A DNA stretch of 44,534 bases, taken from assembly GCF_020037025.1 (NCBI RefSeq), contig NZ_JAIQLH010000070.1, positions 1 through 44,534 on the forward strand, read 5' to 3'. The stretch comes from Streptomyces huiliensis. GTDB taxonomy: Bacteria > Actinomycetota > Actinomycetes > Streptomycetales > Streptomycetaceae. Positions within the stretch are counted from its first letter, which is position 1; each line of letters opens with the position of its first letter. Positions 15,329-22,024 of the stretch are shown in pieces. Under the pieces are notes generated by a model that saw nothing but the letters and a program-made list of their open reading frames with translations, ran no database searches and was not told the DNA's origin. Made by a program: the position numbers and the translations under genes.

Positions 15329-16327
15329 GTGACCATGCCCACTGTTCCTTCCCACGGCAAAGAAGCCGCGGAGCGACTGGCCGCGATGGCGGATGTGACC
15401 GCCTCCGACGGTGCGCTGCGCCGCTTCCTGCACGGCCTCCCGGGCGTCGACCCGGTCGGGCTGGAGGGCCGCGCCGCCGCGCTCGGCACCCGCTCGATCA
15501 AGACGACGGCGAAGGCGTACGCCATCGACCTGGCGATCTCGATGATCGACCTGACGACCCTGGAGGGCGCGGACACCCCGGGCAAGGTCCGGGCGCTGTG
15601 CGCCAAGGCCCTCAACCCGGACCCGACGGACCGCACCACCCCGCGTACCGCCGCGATCTGCGTCTACCCCGACATGGTGGCCACCGCCGCCGAGGCCGTG
15701 CGCGGCTCGGACGTGAAGGTCGCCTCCGTCGCCACCGCCTTCCCCGCGGGCCGGGCGGCCCTGCCGGTGAAGCTGGCGGACACCAAGGACGCCGTCGCCG
15801 CCGGCGCGGACGAGGTCGACATGGTGATCGACCGCGGCGCGTTCCTGGCCGGGCGCTACCTGAAGGTCTTCGAGGAGATCAAGGCCGTCAAGGCCGCCTG
15901 CCGCCGCGAGGACGGCACCGCCGCCCGGCTGAAGGTGATCTTCGAGACCGGCGAGCTGTCGACGTACGACAACATCCGCCGCGCCTCCTGGCTCGGCATG
16001 CTGGCCGGCGCCGACTTCATCAAGACCTCGACCGGCAAGGTCGCCGTCAACGCCACCCCCGCCAACACGCTGCTGATGCTGGAGGCCGTCCGCGACTTCC
16101 ACGCCCTCACCGGCGTCCAGGTCGGCGTGAAGCCCGCCGGCGGCATCCGCACCACCAAGGACGCGCTCAAGTTCCTGGTGCTGGTGAACGAGACCGTCGG
16201 CGAGGAGTGGCTGACGAACGAGTGGTTCCGTTTCGGTGCCTCCAGCCTGCTCAACGACCTGCTGATGCAGCGCCAGAAGCTCAGCACCGGGCGCTACTCC
16301 GGTCCCGACTATGTGACGGTGGACTGA
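15329..16327 (+). CDS. deoC: Deoxyribose-phosphate aldolase
   Basis: A 332-residue class I aldolase that cleaves 2-deoxy-D-ribose-5-phosphate to acetaldehyde and glyceraldehyde-3-phosphate, the last step of deoxynucleoside breakdown. The TIM barrel shows the Schiff-base lysine in FIKTSTGK (Lys232) and the second active-site lysine in VKPAGGIRT (Lys268), with VIDRGAF and FETGEL strands. It is longer than E. coli DeoC (about 260 residues), as in other actinobacteria. The GTG at 15329 lies six bases after a -10 box; an in-frame ATG at 15335 is an alternative. No Shine-Dalgarno is visible. It is the first gene of an operon with two aldehyde-dehydrogenase-like genes. Confidence 0.95.
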   Translation: MTMPTVPSHGKEAAERLAAMADVTASDGALRRFLHGLPGVDPVGLEGRAAALGTRSIKTTAKAYAIDLAISMIDLTTLEGADTPGKVRALCAKALNPDPTDRTTPRTAAICVYPDMVATAAEAVRGSDVKVASVATAFPAGRAALPVKLADTKDAVAAGADEVDMVIDRGAFLAGRYLKVFEEIKAVKAACRREDGTAARLKVIFETGELSTYDNIRRASWLGMLAGADFIKTSTGKVAVNATPANTLLMLEAVRDFHALTGVQVGVKPAGGIRTTKDALKFLVLVNETVGEEWLTNEWFRFGASSLLNDLLMQRQKLSTGRYSGPDYVTVD

Positions 16328-16332
16328 TCACC

Positions 16333-17769
16333 ATGGCATCCCTTTTCGAGTACGCGCCGGCGCCCGAGTCGCGCGCCGTCGTCGACATCGCCCCCTCCTA
16401 CGGGCTGTTCATCGACGGCGAGTTCCGCGAGGCGTCCGACGGCAGGGTCTTCAAGACCGTCTCCCCGTCGACCGAGGAGGTCCTCTCCGAGGTCGCGCAG
16501 GCGACCGAGGCGGACGTGGACGCGGCCGTCAAGGCCGCCCGCAAGGCGTTCGAGACCTGGTCGGCGCTGCCCGGCTCGGAGCGCGCCAAGTACCTCTTCC
16601 GCATCGCCCGCATCATCCAGGAGCGCTCCCGCGAGCTCGCCGTCCTGGAGACACTGGACAACGGCAAGCCGATCAAGGAGACCCGCGACGCGGACCTCCC
16701 GCTGGTCGCCGCGCACTTCTTCTACTACGCGGGCTGGGCCGACAAGCTGGAGCACGCCGGCTTCGGCCCGAACCCGCGGCCGCTGGGCGTCGCGGGCCAG
16801 GTCATCCCGTGGAACTTCCCGCTGCTGATGCTCGCGTGGAAGATCGCCCCGGCGCTGGCCGCGGGCAACACGGTCGTCCTCAAGCCGGCCGAGACCACGC
16901 CGCTGTCCGCCCTGTTCTTCGCGGACATCTGCCGCCAGGCCGGGCTGCCCAAGGGCGTCGTCAACATCCTCACCGGTGACGGCTCCACGGGCGCCGCGCT
17001 GGTCGCCCACGAGGGCATCGCCAAGGTCGCCTTCACCGGCTCCACCGCCGTCGGCAAGGCCATCGCCCGGACCGTCGCGGGTACGGACAAGAAGCTCACC
17101 CTGGAGCTGGGCGGCAAGGGCGCCAACATCGTCTTCGACGACGCCCCAATCGACCAGGCCGTCGAGGGCATCGTCCACGGCATCTTCTTCAACCAGGGGC
17201 AGGTCTGCTGCGCCGGTTCGCGCCTGCTGGTGCAGGAGTCGATCCAGGACGAGCTGCTGGACGCGCTGAAGCGCCGGATGTCCACGCTGCGCGTCGGCGA
17301 CCCGCTGGACAAGAACACCGACGTCGGCGCGATCAACTCCGCCGAGCAGCTGGCCCGGATCACCGAGCTCGCCGACAGCGGCACGGCCGAGGGCGCCGAG
17401 CGCTGGGCCCCGGCCTGCGAACTGCCGTCGTCCGGCTACTGGTTCGCGCCGACGCTGTTCACCAACGTCACCCAGGCCCACCGGATCGCCCGCGAGGAGA
17501 TCTTCGGCCCGGTGCTGTCCGTGCTGACCTTCCGCACCCCCGCGGAGGCCGTCGCCAAGGCCAACAACTCGCAGTACGGGCTGTCGGCCGGCATCTGGAC
17601 GGAGAAGGGGTCGCGCATGCTCGCCGTCGCGAGCAAGCTGCGGGCCGGCGTCGTCTGGGCCAACACGTTCAACAAGTTCGATCCGACTTCGCCCTTCGGC
17701 GGGTACAAGGAGTCGGGCTTCGGCCGCGAGGGCGGCCGTCATGGTCTGGAGGCGTACCTCGATGTCTGA
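16333..17769 (+). CDS. NAD(P)-dependent aldehyde dehydrogenase
   Basis: A 478-residue ALDH-superfamily enzyme. Visible elements: the Rossmann/cofactor segment QVIPWNFPLLMLAWKIAPAL with LKPAETTPL, FTGSTAVGK, the catalytic Glu in LELGGKGANIVF (about Glu258), the nucleophile in NQGQVCCAGSR (Cys292), EEIFGPVLSV, and the C-terminal PFGGYKESGFGREGG. The start is five bases after the deoC stop, so translation is probably coupled, and the natural substrate is likely the acetaldehyde released by DeoC (inference). The next gene, a shortened ALDH-like protein, overlaps its 3' end by 8 nt. Confidence 0.9.
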   Translation: MASLFEYAPAPESRAVVDIAPSYGLFIDGEFREASDGRVFKTVSPSTEEVLSEVAQATEADVDAAVKAARKAFETWSALPGSERAKYLFRIARIIQERSRELAVLETLDNGKPIKETRDADLPLVAAHFFYYAGWADKLEHAGFGPNPRPLGVAGQVIPWNFPLLMLAWKIAPALAAGNTVVLKPAETTPLSALFFADICRQAGLPKGVVNILTGDGSTGAALVAHEGIAKVAFTGSTAVGKAIARTVAGTDKKLTLELGGKGANIVFDDAPIDQAVEGIVHGIFFNQGQVCCAGSRLLVQESIQDELLDALKRRMSTLRVGDPLDKNTDVGAINSAEQLARITELADSGTAEGAERWAPACELPSSGYWFAPTLFTNVTQAHRIAREEIFGPVLSVLTFRTPAEAVAKANNSQYGLSAGIWTEKGSRMLAVASKLRAGVVWANTFNKFDPTSPFGGYKESGFGREGGRHGLEAYLDV

Positions 17770-18646
17770 GCGTCTGAGCGTCTTCAAGACGTACAAGCTG
17801 TTCGTCGGGGGCAAGTTCCCCCGGTCCGAGAGCGGGCGGGTGTACGAGGTGACCGACTCGAAGGGCAACTGGCTCGCCAACGCGCCCCTGTCGTCCCGCA
17901 AGGACGGCCGTGACGCCGTCGTGGCCGCGCGCAAGGCGTTCTCCGCCTGGTCGGGCGCGACCGCGTACAACCGCGGCCAGATCCTCTACCGCGTCGCCGA
18001 GATGCTGGAGGGCCGCCGGGACCAGTTCGTCGCCGAGGTCGCCGACGCGGAGGGGCTGTCGAAGGCCAAGGCCGCCGCGCAGGTGGACGCCGCGATCGAC
18101 CGCTGGGTCTGGTACGCCGGCTGGACCGACAAGATCGCCCAGATCGCGGGCGGCACCAACCCGGTGGCCGGGCCGTTCTTCAACGTCTCGTCCCCCGAGC
18201 CGACGGGCGTCGTGGCCGTCGTCGCGCCGCAGGCGTCCTCGTTCCTGGGCCTGGTCTCGGTGATCGCCCCGGTGATCGCGGCGGGCAACACGGTCGTCGT
18301 GGTCGCCTCCGAGAAGGCGCCGCTGCCGGCGCTGTCCCTCGGCGAGGTGCTGGCCACGTCCGACGTGCCGGGCGGCGTCGTCAACATCCTGTCCGGCCGG
18401 GCGGCGGAGATCATGCCGTCGCTGGCCGCGCACCAGGACGTCAACGCGATCGACCTGGCCGGTGCGGGCGCCGAGCTCGCCACCGAGCTGGAGGCGGCCG
18501 CGGCGGACAACCTGAAGCGCGTCCTCCGTCCACAGGCTGTGGACTGGGTGGCGGCACCGGGCACCGGGCGCCTGATGGCGTTCCTGGAGACCAAGACCGT
18601 CTGGCACCCGACGGGGTCGCTGGGCGCGGGCGGCTCGTCCTACTAG
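17762..18646 (+). CDS. Truncated ALDH-like protein lacking the catalytic domain (pseudoenzyme)
   Basis: A 294-residue ALDH-fold protein, far short of the usual ~480. It aligns with the cofactor-domain half of ALDH: LFVGGKFPRSESGRVYEV, ARKAFSAWSGATAYNRGQIL, WYAGWTDKIAQI, GVVAVVAPQASSFLGLVSV, IAAGNTVVVVASEKAPLPAL and GVVNILSGRAAEI. The PWNFP motif is APQAS and the LKPAE lysine position reads VASEK. The catalytic Glu and the Cys-bearing GQ-x-C segment are missing altogether. There is no in-frame decay and it ends at a normal TAG before a terminator. Together with the upstream ALDH (478 + 294 residues) it mirrors the two-domain ALDH16 layout, so it probably forms a complex with it. That is inference. 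Confidence 0.8.
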   Translation: MSERLSVFKTYKLFVGGKFPRSESGRVYEVTDSKGNWLANAPLSSRKDGRDAVVAARKAFSAWSGATAYNRGQILYRVAEMLEGRRDQFVAEVADAEGLSKAKAAAQVDAAIDRWVWYAGWTDKIAQIAGGTNPVAGPFFNVSSPEPTGVVAVVAPQASSFLGLVSVIAPVIAAGNTVVVVASEKAPLPALSLGEVLATSDVPGGVVNILSGRAAEIMPSLAAHQDVNAIDLAGAGAELATELEAAAADNLKRVLRPQAVDWVAAPGTGRLMAFLETKTVWHPTGSLGAGGSSY

Positions 18647-18700
18647 TTCGCGACGCCGAGCCGGTTCGTGACACCGAGCCGGTTCGTGACACCGAGAGGG
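18647..18700 (+). repeat. Three tandem 18-bp repeats after the deoC operon
   Basis: Units at 18647-18664, 18665-18682 and 18683-18700 share TTCGTGACACCGAGCCGG with few changes. They run from the stop codon directly into the terminator stem. Confidence 0.8.
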
Positions 18701-18726
18701 CGGGACCGATCCGGTCCCGCCCTCTC
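18694..18726. terminator. Strong bidirectional terminator
   Basis: GAGAGGGCGGGACC (18694-18707) and GGTCCCGCCCTCTC (18713-18726) form a perfect 14-bp stem with a 5-nt loop. It lies between the deoC operon and the convergent small secreted gene and can serve both. Confidence 0.85.
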
Positions 18727-18741
18727 GCACGCGGCGCCGCC

Positions 18742-19158
18742 TCAGCGCGGCAGCAGGTTCAGCCCCGGGATGTCCTGCACCTTCCCGCCGTCCGACAGGG
18801 AGCCCGTCAGCGCCCGCGTGCTCACCGGCTTGAAGTCCCCCACCTGCGTGCCGATCGCGTTGTTCAGCGGGTCGGAGCCCGTCCGCGCGAGCGGGTTGAC
18901 GGGCAGCATCCGCAACACCGGCACCAGCGGCTCCACCGACTTCTGGAGGCCGATCCGCACCCCCTCCGCCGCGGCGCCCAGGTCGATCGCCCCGAGCTGC
19001 GCCTGCGCCGTGTTGCTCGGGCGGGCGCTCGCCTCGCCCGCACCGGCGACGGCGAGGGCGGCCCCCGCGGTGAGCGTCAGCCCCGTCCGGACCAGCGGAC
19101 GCGCCCGCGCGCGGGACGACGGGGACGGACGGAGCGCGTGACGTGCGTGCGAGGCCAT
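18742..19158 (-). CDS. Small secreted protein of unknown function
   Basis: A 138-residue protein with a long Arg-rich signal peptide (MASHARHALRPSPSSRARAR followed by a hydrophobic LTLTAGAALAVAGAGEASA and cleavage near ASA-RP). The mature part is about 90 residues, rich in Gly, Leu and Pro (LGAIDLGAAAEGVRIGLQ, VLRMLPVNPLARTG, VQDIPGLNLLPR), with no cysteine and no recognisable domain. The ATG at 19158 has GGCAGGTGG upstream. It resembles in size and composition the secreted protein at 25420-25818, but real homology is not clear. It is divergent from the kinase gene. Confidence 0.65.
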   Translation of the reverse strand: MASHARHALRPSPSSRARARPLVRTGLTLTAGAALAVAGAGEASARPSNTAQAQLGAIDLGAAAEGVRIGLQKSVEPLVPVLRMLPVNPLARTGSDPLNNAIGTQVGDFKPVSTRALTGSLSDGGKVQDIPGLNLLPR

Positions 19159-19282
19159 GACCACCTGCCGTGCCGGGGACCGGAACCGTTCAGCGACGCA
19201 GCGTAGTTCGACGGTCACACCGGGCGCATCCGGCGACCCAGGGGGGTCCCCCGTCCGGCCCAATGCGTCACACTGGTCTTCC

Positions 19283-19951
19283 GTGACTGCCCTCCCGCCC
19301 CAGGCGCCGTGCGCCCGTGTGATCCTGCTGACCGGACCATCCGGCTCCGGCAAGTCGTCCCTCGCCGCCCGCACCGGGCTGCCGGTACTCAACCTCGACG
19401 ACTTCTACAAGGAGGGCACGGACCCGACGCTCCCCCGGCTGCCGGACGGCACCGGGCCCGACTGGGACTCGCCGCTGTCCTGGGACGCGGACGCGGCGGT
19501 CGCCGCGATCGACGCGCTGTGCCGGACGCGCCGCGCGGGCGTGCCGCTGTACGACATCTCCACCAGCTCCCGGACCGGCGAGAGCACGCTGGACATCGGC
19601 CGCACCCCGCTCTTCGTGGCGGAGGGGATCTTCGCCGCCGACATCATCGACCGCTGCCGCGACCTGGACGTGCTGGCCGACGCGCTGTGCCTGCGCGGCC
19701 GCCCCTCGACGACCTTCCGCCGGCGGCTGCTGCGCGACCTGCGCGAGGCCCGCAAGCCGGTCCTGTACCTGGTACGGCGGGGGCTGCGGCTGATGCGCGA
19801 GGAGCGGGGGATCGTGGCCCGGCAGACCGCGCTGGGCGCGTTCGCCTGCGGCCGGGACACCGCGATGGGGCGGATCGCCGCGGCGGCGGCCGGGCACTGC
19901 GAGAAGGTGGCCGCGCCGGTGCGTGCCGAACGGCCGGGGGCGGCGGTCTGA
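19283..19951 (+). CDS. Uridine-kinase-like P-loop protein
   Basis: A 222-residue P-loop kinase. It has a Walker A motif GPSGSGKSS (about residues 18-26), the nucleoside-kinase acidic motif LNLDDFYKEG, the DWDSPLSWD segment that positions substrate in uridine kinases, and PLFVAEGIFAADI for the Walker B/base region. The C-terminal RFRRRL-type Arg cluster (TTFRRRLLRDLREARKP) acts as the lid. Uridine kinases phosphorylate uridine/cytidine to UMP/CMP, the salvage alternative to breakdown, which suits this neighbourhood. The GTG at 19283 is chosen because the fold starts shortly after. No CTACGCGCGTAG site lies upstream, so it is not obviously part of that regulon. Confidence 0.8.
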   Translation: MTALPPQAPCARVILLTGPSGSGKSSLAARTGLPVLNLDDFYKEGTDPTLPRLPDGTGPDWDSPLSWDADAAVAAIDALCRTRRAGVPLYDISTSSRTGESTLDIGRTPLFVAEGIFAADIIDRCRDLDVLADALCLRGRPSTTFRRRLLRDLREARKPVLYLVRRGLRLMREERGIVARQTALGAFACGRDTAMGRIAAAAAGHCEKVAAPVRAERPGAAV

Positions 19952-20175
19952 GGCGGCTCCGGCGGCCTGAGGTGACTCGGGTGGCCTGAGGTGGCCTGAG
20001 GTGGCCTGAGGTGACTCGGGTGGCCTGAGGCGGCTCCCGCGGTTCCAAGCGACTCCGGCGGCCTGAGGCGGCTCCCGCGGAAGCGGGTGCCGTCGCAGGC
20101 CCCCGCCGCACGCGGAAGCGAGCCGACGCGGAAGCGAGCCGACGCGGAAGCGGGCCGCACGCGGAAGCGGGCGGA
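19946..20175. repeat. Two clusters of short direct repeats
   Basis: 19946-20090 is built from units such as GTGGCCTGAG (three exact tandem copies at 19981-20010) alternating with GTGACTCGGG and GCGGCTCC blocks. 20111-20175 has four ~16-bp units of CGCGGAAGCGAGCCGA. No gene is seen here. Confidence 0.75.
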
Positions 20176-20206
20176 CAGACCCCCCGGCCGTCCGCCCGCT
20201 TCACAT

Positions 20207-20286
20207 CCCCCGTATCCCCCGTTCCCCCCTCTTTCCCCCCTTTTTCTCCCCCCTCGATTCCCCCGTGGCTTCCCCCGTTTCCCCCC
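20207..20286 (-). other. Eight C5-C6 tracts (G-tracts on the sigQ transcript strand)
   Basis: On the plus strand eight runs of five or six cytosines occur in 80 bp, starting at 20207, 20216, 20224, 20235, 20248, 20260, 20272 and 20281. The minus strand, which carries sigQ, therefore has eight G-tracts starting seven bases past the sigQ stop and could fold G-quadruplexes in DNA or in the 3' end of the mRNA. No ordinary hairpin terminator is seen here. Confidence 0.65.
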
Positions 20287-20292
20287 GAGTCG

Positions 20293-21042
20293 TCAGGCCA
20301 CCAGCTCGCCGAACGACTCCTCGACGCCACGGCCGGAGCCGATGGCCTCGTCTTCGCGCAGCCGGCGCAGCGAGCGCCAGATGCTGCTCTTGACCGTGCC
20401 GACGCTGATGTCCAGGATCTCCGCGATCTCCGGGTCCGTACGGCCCTCGTAGTAGCGCAGGACCAGCATCGTCCGCTGGAGCTCGGGCAGCCGGGCGAGC
20501 GCCTGCCAGAGGACCGCGCGCAGCTCGGTGCCGCGCATCGCGTCCTGGTCGCCCGCCGTCTCCGGGAGCTCCTCGGTCGGGTACTCGTTGAGCTTGCGCC
20601 GACGCCAGGCGCTGATGTGCAGGTTGGTCATGGTGCGGCGCAGGTAGCCGCCGACCGCCGCCTTGTCCGTGATGCGGTCCCAGGCGCGGTAGGTGGAGAA
20701 CAGTGCGCTCTGCAGCAGGTCCTCGGCCTCGTAGCGGTCGCCGGTGAGGTGGTAGGCGGTCGCGTAGAGGGAGGCGCGGCGCTCCTGGACGTAGGCGGTG
20801 AACTCCGCCTCGGCCTGGGACGCCTTCGTGCCGGTGACCTCCGGGGCCTCGGCACCCCGCCGCGCGGCCGGCTCGCCGTACACCGCGGCGTCGATGGCCG
20901 TCAGGTACACGCCCGGGTTCCGGCGTCCGGTGCCGCGGGCACACCCCCGTACCCCCGCGGCACCGGACTTCTCGGAGCTCCGCCCGGCGTCGTGAAGGCG
21001 CGTGCGAACTGCGCTGTTGGTGGTGCTGTGCAGTGTGTTCAT
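20293..21042 (-). CDS. sigQ: RNA polymerase sigma factor SigQ (SigE-family ECF type)
   Basis: A 249-residue ECF-type sigma factor. After an N-terminal extension of about 70 residues, sigma-2 appears (FTAYVQERRASLYATAYHLT, DRYEAEDLLQSALFSTYRAW, YLRRTMTNLHISAWRRRK). Sigma-4 follows (LPELQRTMLVLRYYEGRTDP, EIAEILDISVGTVKSSIWRS). It is divergent from afsQ1, the known sigQ arrangement. From the literature, AfsQ1 controls sigQ, and SigQ counteracts AfsQ1 effects on antibiotic production under nitrogen stress. The ATG at 21042 is chosen; translations further upstream are antisense to afsQ1. No anti-sigma gene lies beside it. The gene ends in a region of G-tracts rather than a normal terminator. Confidence 0.9.
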   Translation of the reverse strand: MNTLHSTTNSAVRTRLHDAGRSSEKSGAAGVRGCARGTGRRNPGVYLTAIDAAVYGEPAARRGAEAPEVTGTKASQAEAEFTAYVQERRASLYATAYHLTGDRYEAEDLLQSALFSTYRAWDRITDKAAVGGYLRRTMTNLHISAWRRRKLNEYPTEELPETAGDQDAMRGTELRAVLWQALARLPELQRTMLVLRYYEGRTDPEIAEILDISVGTVKSSIWRSLRRLREDEAIGSGRGVEESFGELVA

Positions 21043-21064
21043 GTCGCGCCCCCCGTCGGTGGAG

Positions 21065-21122
21065 CCAGCTTGGTCCGGTGTGGTTCCGGACTGCTTCTCG
21101 CCCGGTGACCACCAGCTTGGTC
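21065..21122. repeat. 11-bp direct repeat in the sigQ-afsQ1 promoter region
   Basis: CCAGCTTGGTC occurs at 21065-21075 and again at 21112-21122, 47 bp apart (about 4.5 helical turns). It lies close to the sigQ start codon and could be a regulatory site; no known binding consensus is matched. Confidence 0.45.
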
Positions 21123-21151
21123 GGCCAGTTTCATGGCGTTGTCCGCCGACT

Positions 21152-21167
21152 GTCACAGCCGTGCAAC
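21152..21167 (+). promoter_or_regulatory. Candidate AfsQ1 binding site
   Basis: GTCAC-AGCCGT-GCAAC matches the published AfsQ1 pattern GTnAC-n6-GTnAC with one mismatch in the second half. It lies in the sigQ-afsQ1 divergent region, about 110 bp before each coding start. Confidence 0.45.
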
Positions 21168-21267
21168 AGCGGTCGTGGCCTTCGTGACGGGCCACCGCCC
21201 GGAGGCGGCGGCGGGCCGCGGGAGCGGAAGTCGAACTACCGCCCTGCGGTAGGCCAGAATGACCACC

Positions 21268-21945
21268 GTGCCTTTCCTGTTGCTGATCGAGGACGACGAC
21301 GCCATCCGTACGGCCCTTGAGTTCTCCCTGTCCCGCCAGGGTCACCGCGTGGTGACGGCGGCGTCCGGCGAGGACGGCCTGAAGCTGCTGCGCGAGCAGC
21401 GGCCGGACCTGATCGTGCTGGACGTGATGCTGCCGGGGATCGACGGCTTCGAGGTCTGCCGCCGCATCCGCCGCACCGATCAGCTGCCGATCATCCTGCT
21501 CACGGCCCGGAACGACGACATCGACGTGGTCGTCGGTCTGGAGTCGGGCGCGGACGACTACGTGGTCAAACCGGTGCAGGGCCGGGTGCTCGACGCCCGG
21601 ATCCGCGCGGTGCTGCGCCGGGGCGAGCGGGAGTCGAACGACTCGGCCACGTTCGGCTCGCTGGTGATCGACCGCTCGGCGATGACGGTCACCAAGAACG
21701 GGGAGGACCTCCAGCTCACCCCGACCGAGCTGCGGCTGCTGCTGGAGCTCAGCCGCCGGCCGGGCCAGGCCCTCTCCCGCCAGCAGCTGCTGCGGCTGGT
21801 CTGGGAGCACGACTACCTGGGCGACTCGCGGCTGGTGGACGCCTGTGTGCAGCGGCTGCGCGCCAAGGTCGAGGACGTGCCGTCCTCCCCCACCCTGATC
21901 CGCACGGTCCGCGGGGTCGGCTACCGCCTTGACTCGCCGCAGTGA
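21268..21945 (+). CDS. afsQ1: Two-component response regulator AfsQ1
   Basis: A 225-residue OmpR/PhoB-type regulator. The receiver domain has the acidic pair EDDD (residues 8-11), the phospho-acceptor Asp52 in IVLDVMLPGIDGFEV, the Thr in ILLTARNDD and the Lys in DDYVVKPVQ. The winged-helix effector domain begins near residue 130 (LQLTPTELRLLLELSRRPGQ) and ends with RLRAKVED...TVRGVGYRLD. The GTG at 21268 gives the S. coelicolor length and places the phospho-site at Asp52; an ATG three codons earlier (21259) is also possible. AfsQ1 activates antibiotic genes and nitrogen-related targets in Streptomyces and is divergent from sigQ. Confidence 0.95.
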   Translation: MPFLLLIEDDDAIRTALEFSLSRQGHRVVTAASGEDGLKLLREQRPDLIVLDVMLPGIDGFEVCRRIRRTDQLPIILLTARNDDIDVVVGLESGADDYVVKPVQGRVLDARIRAVLRRGERESNDSATFGSLVIDRSAMTVTKNGEDLQLTPTELRLLLELSRRPGQALSRQQLLRLVWEHDYLGDSRLVDACVQRLRAKVEDVPSSPTLIRTVRGVGYRLDSPQ

Positions 21946-22024
21946 CCCGGCGGGCCCCGGCACGCCGGGTGCCCGGACCCTCGACAACGACGACAGCCCT
22001 ACGGGCACCGACAGAGAGAGCCCA

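Noticed and set aside
19190..19215. Possible nucleoside-regulon operator before the uridine-kinase-like gene (GCAGCGTAG)
   Set aside because: Only a half-site is present; the other half does not match the palindrome.
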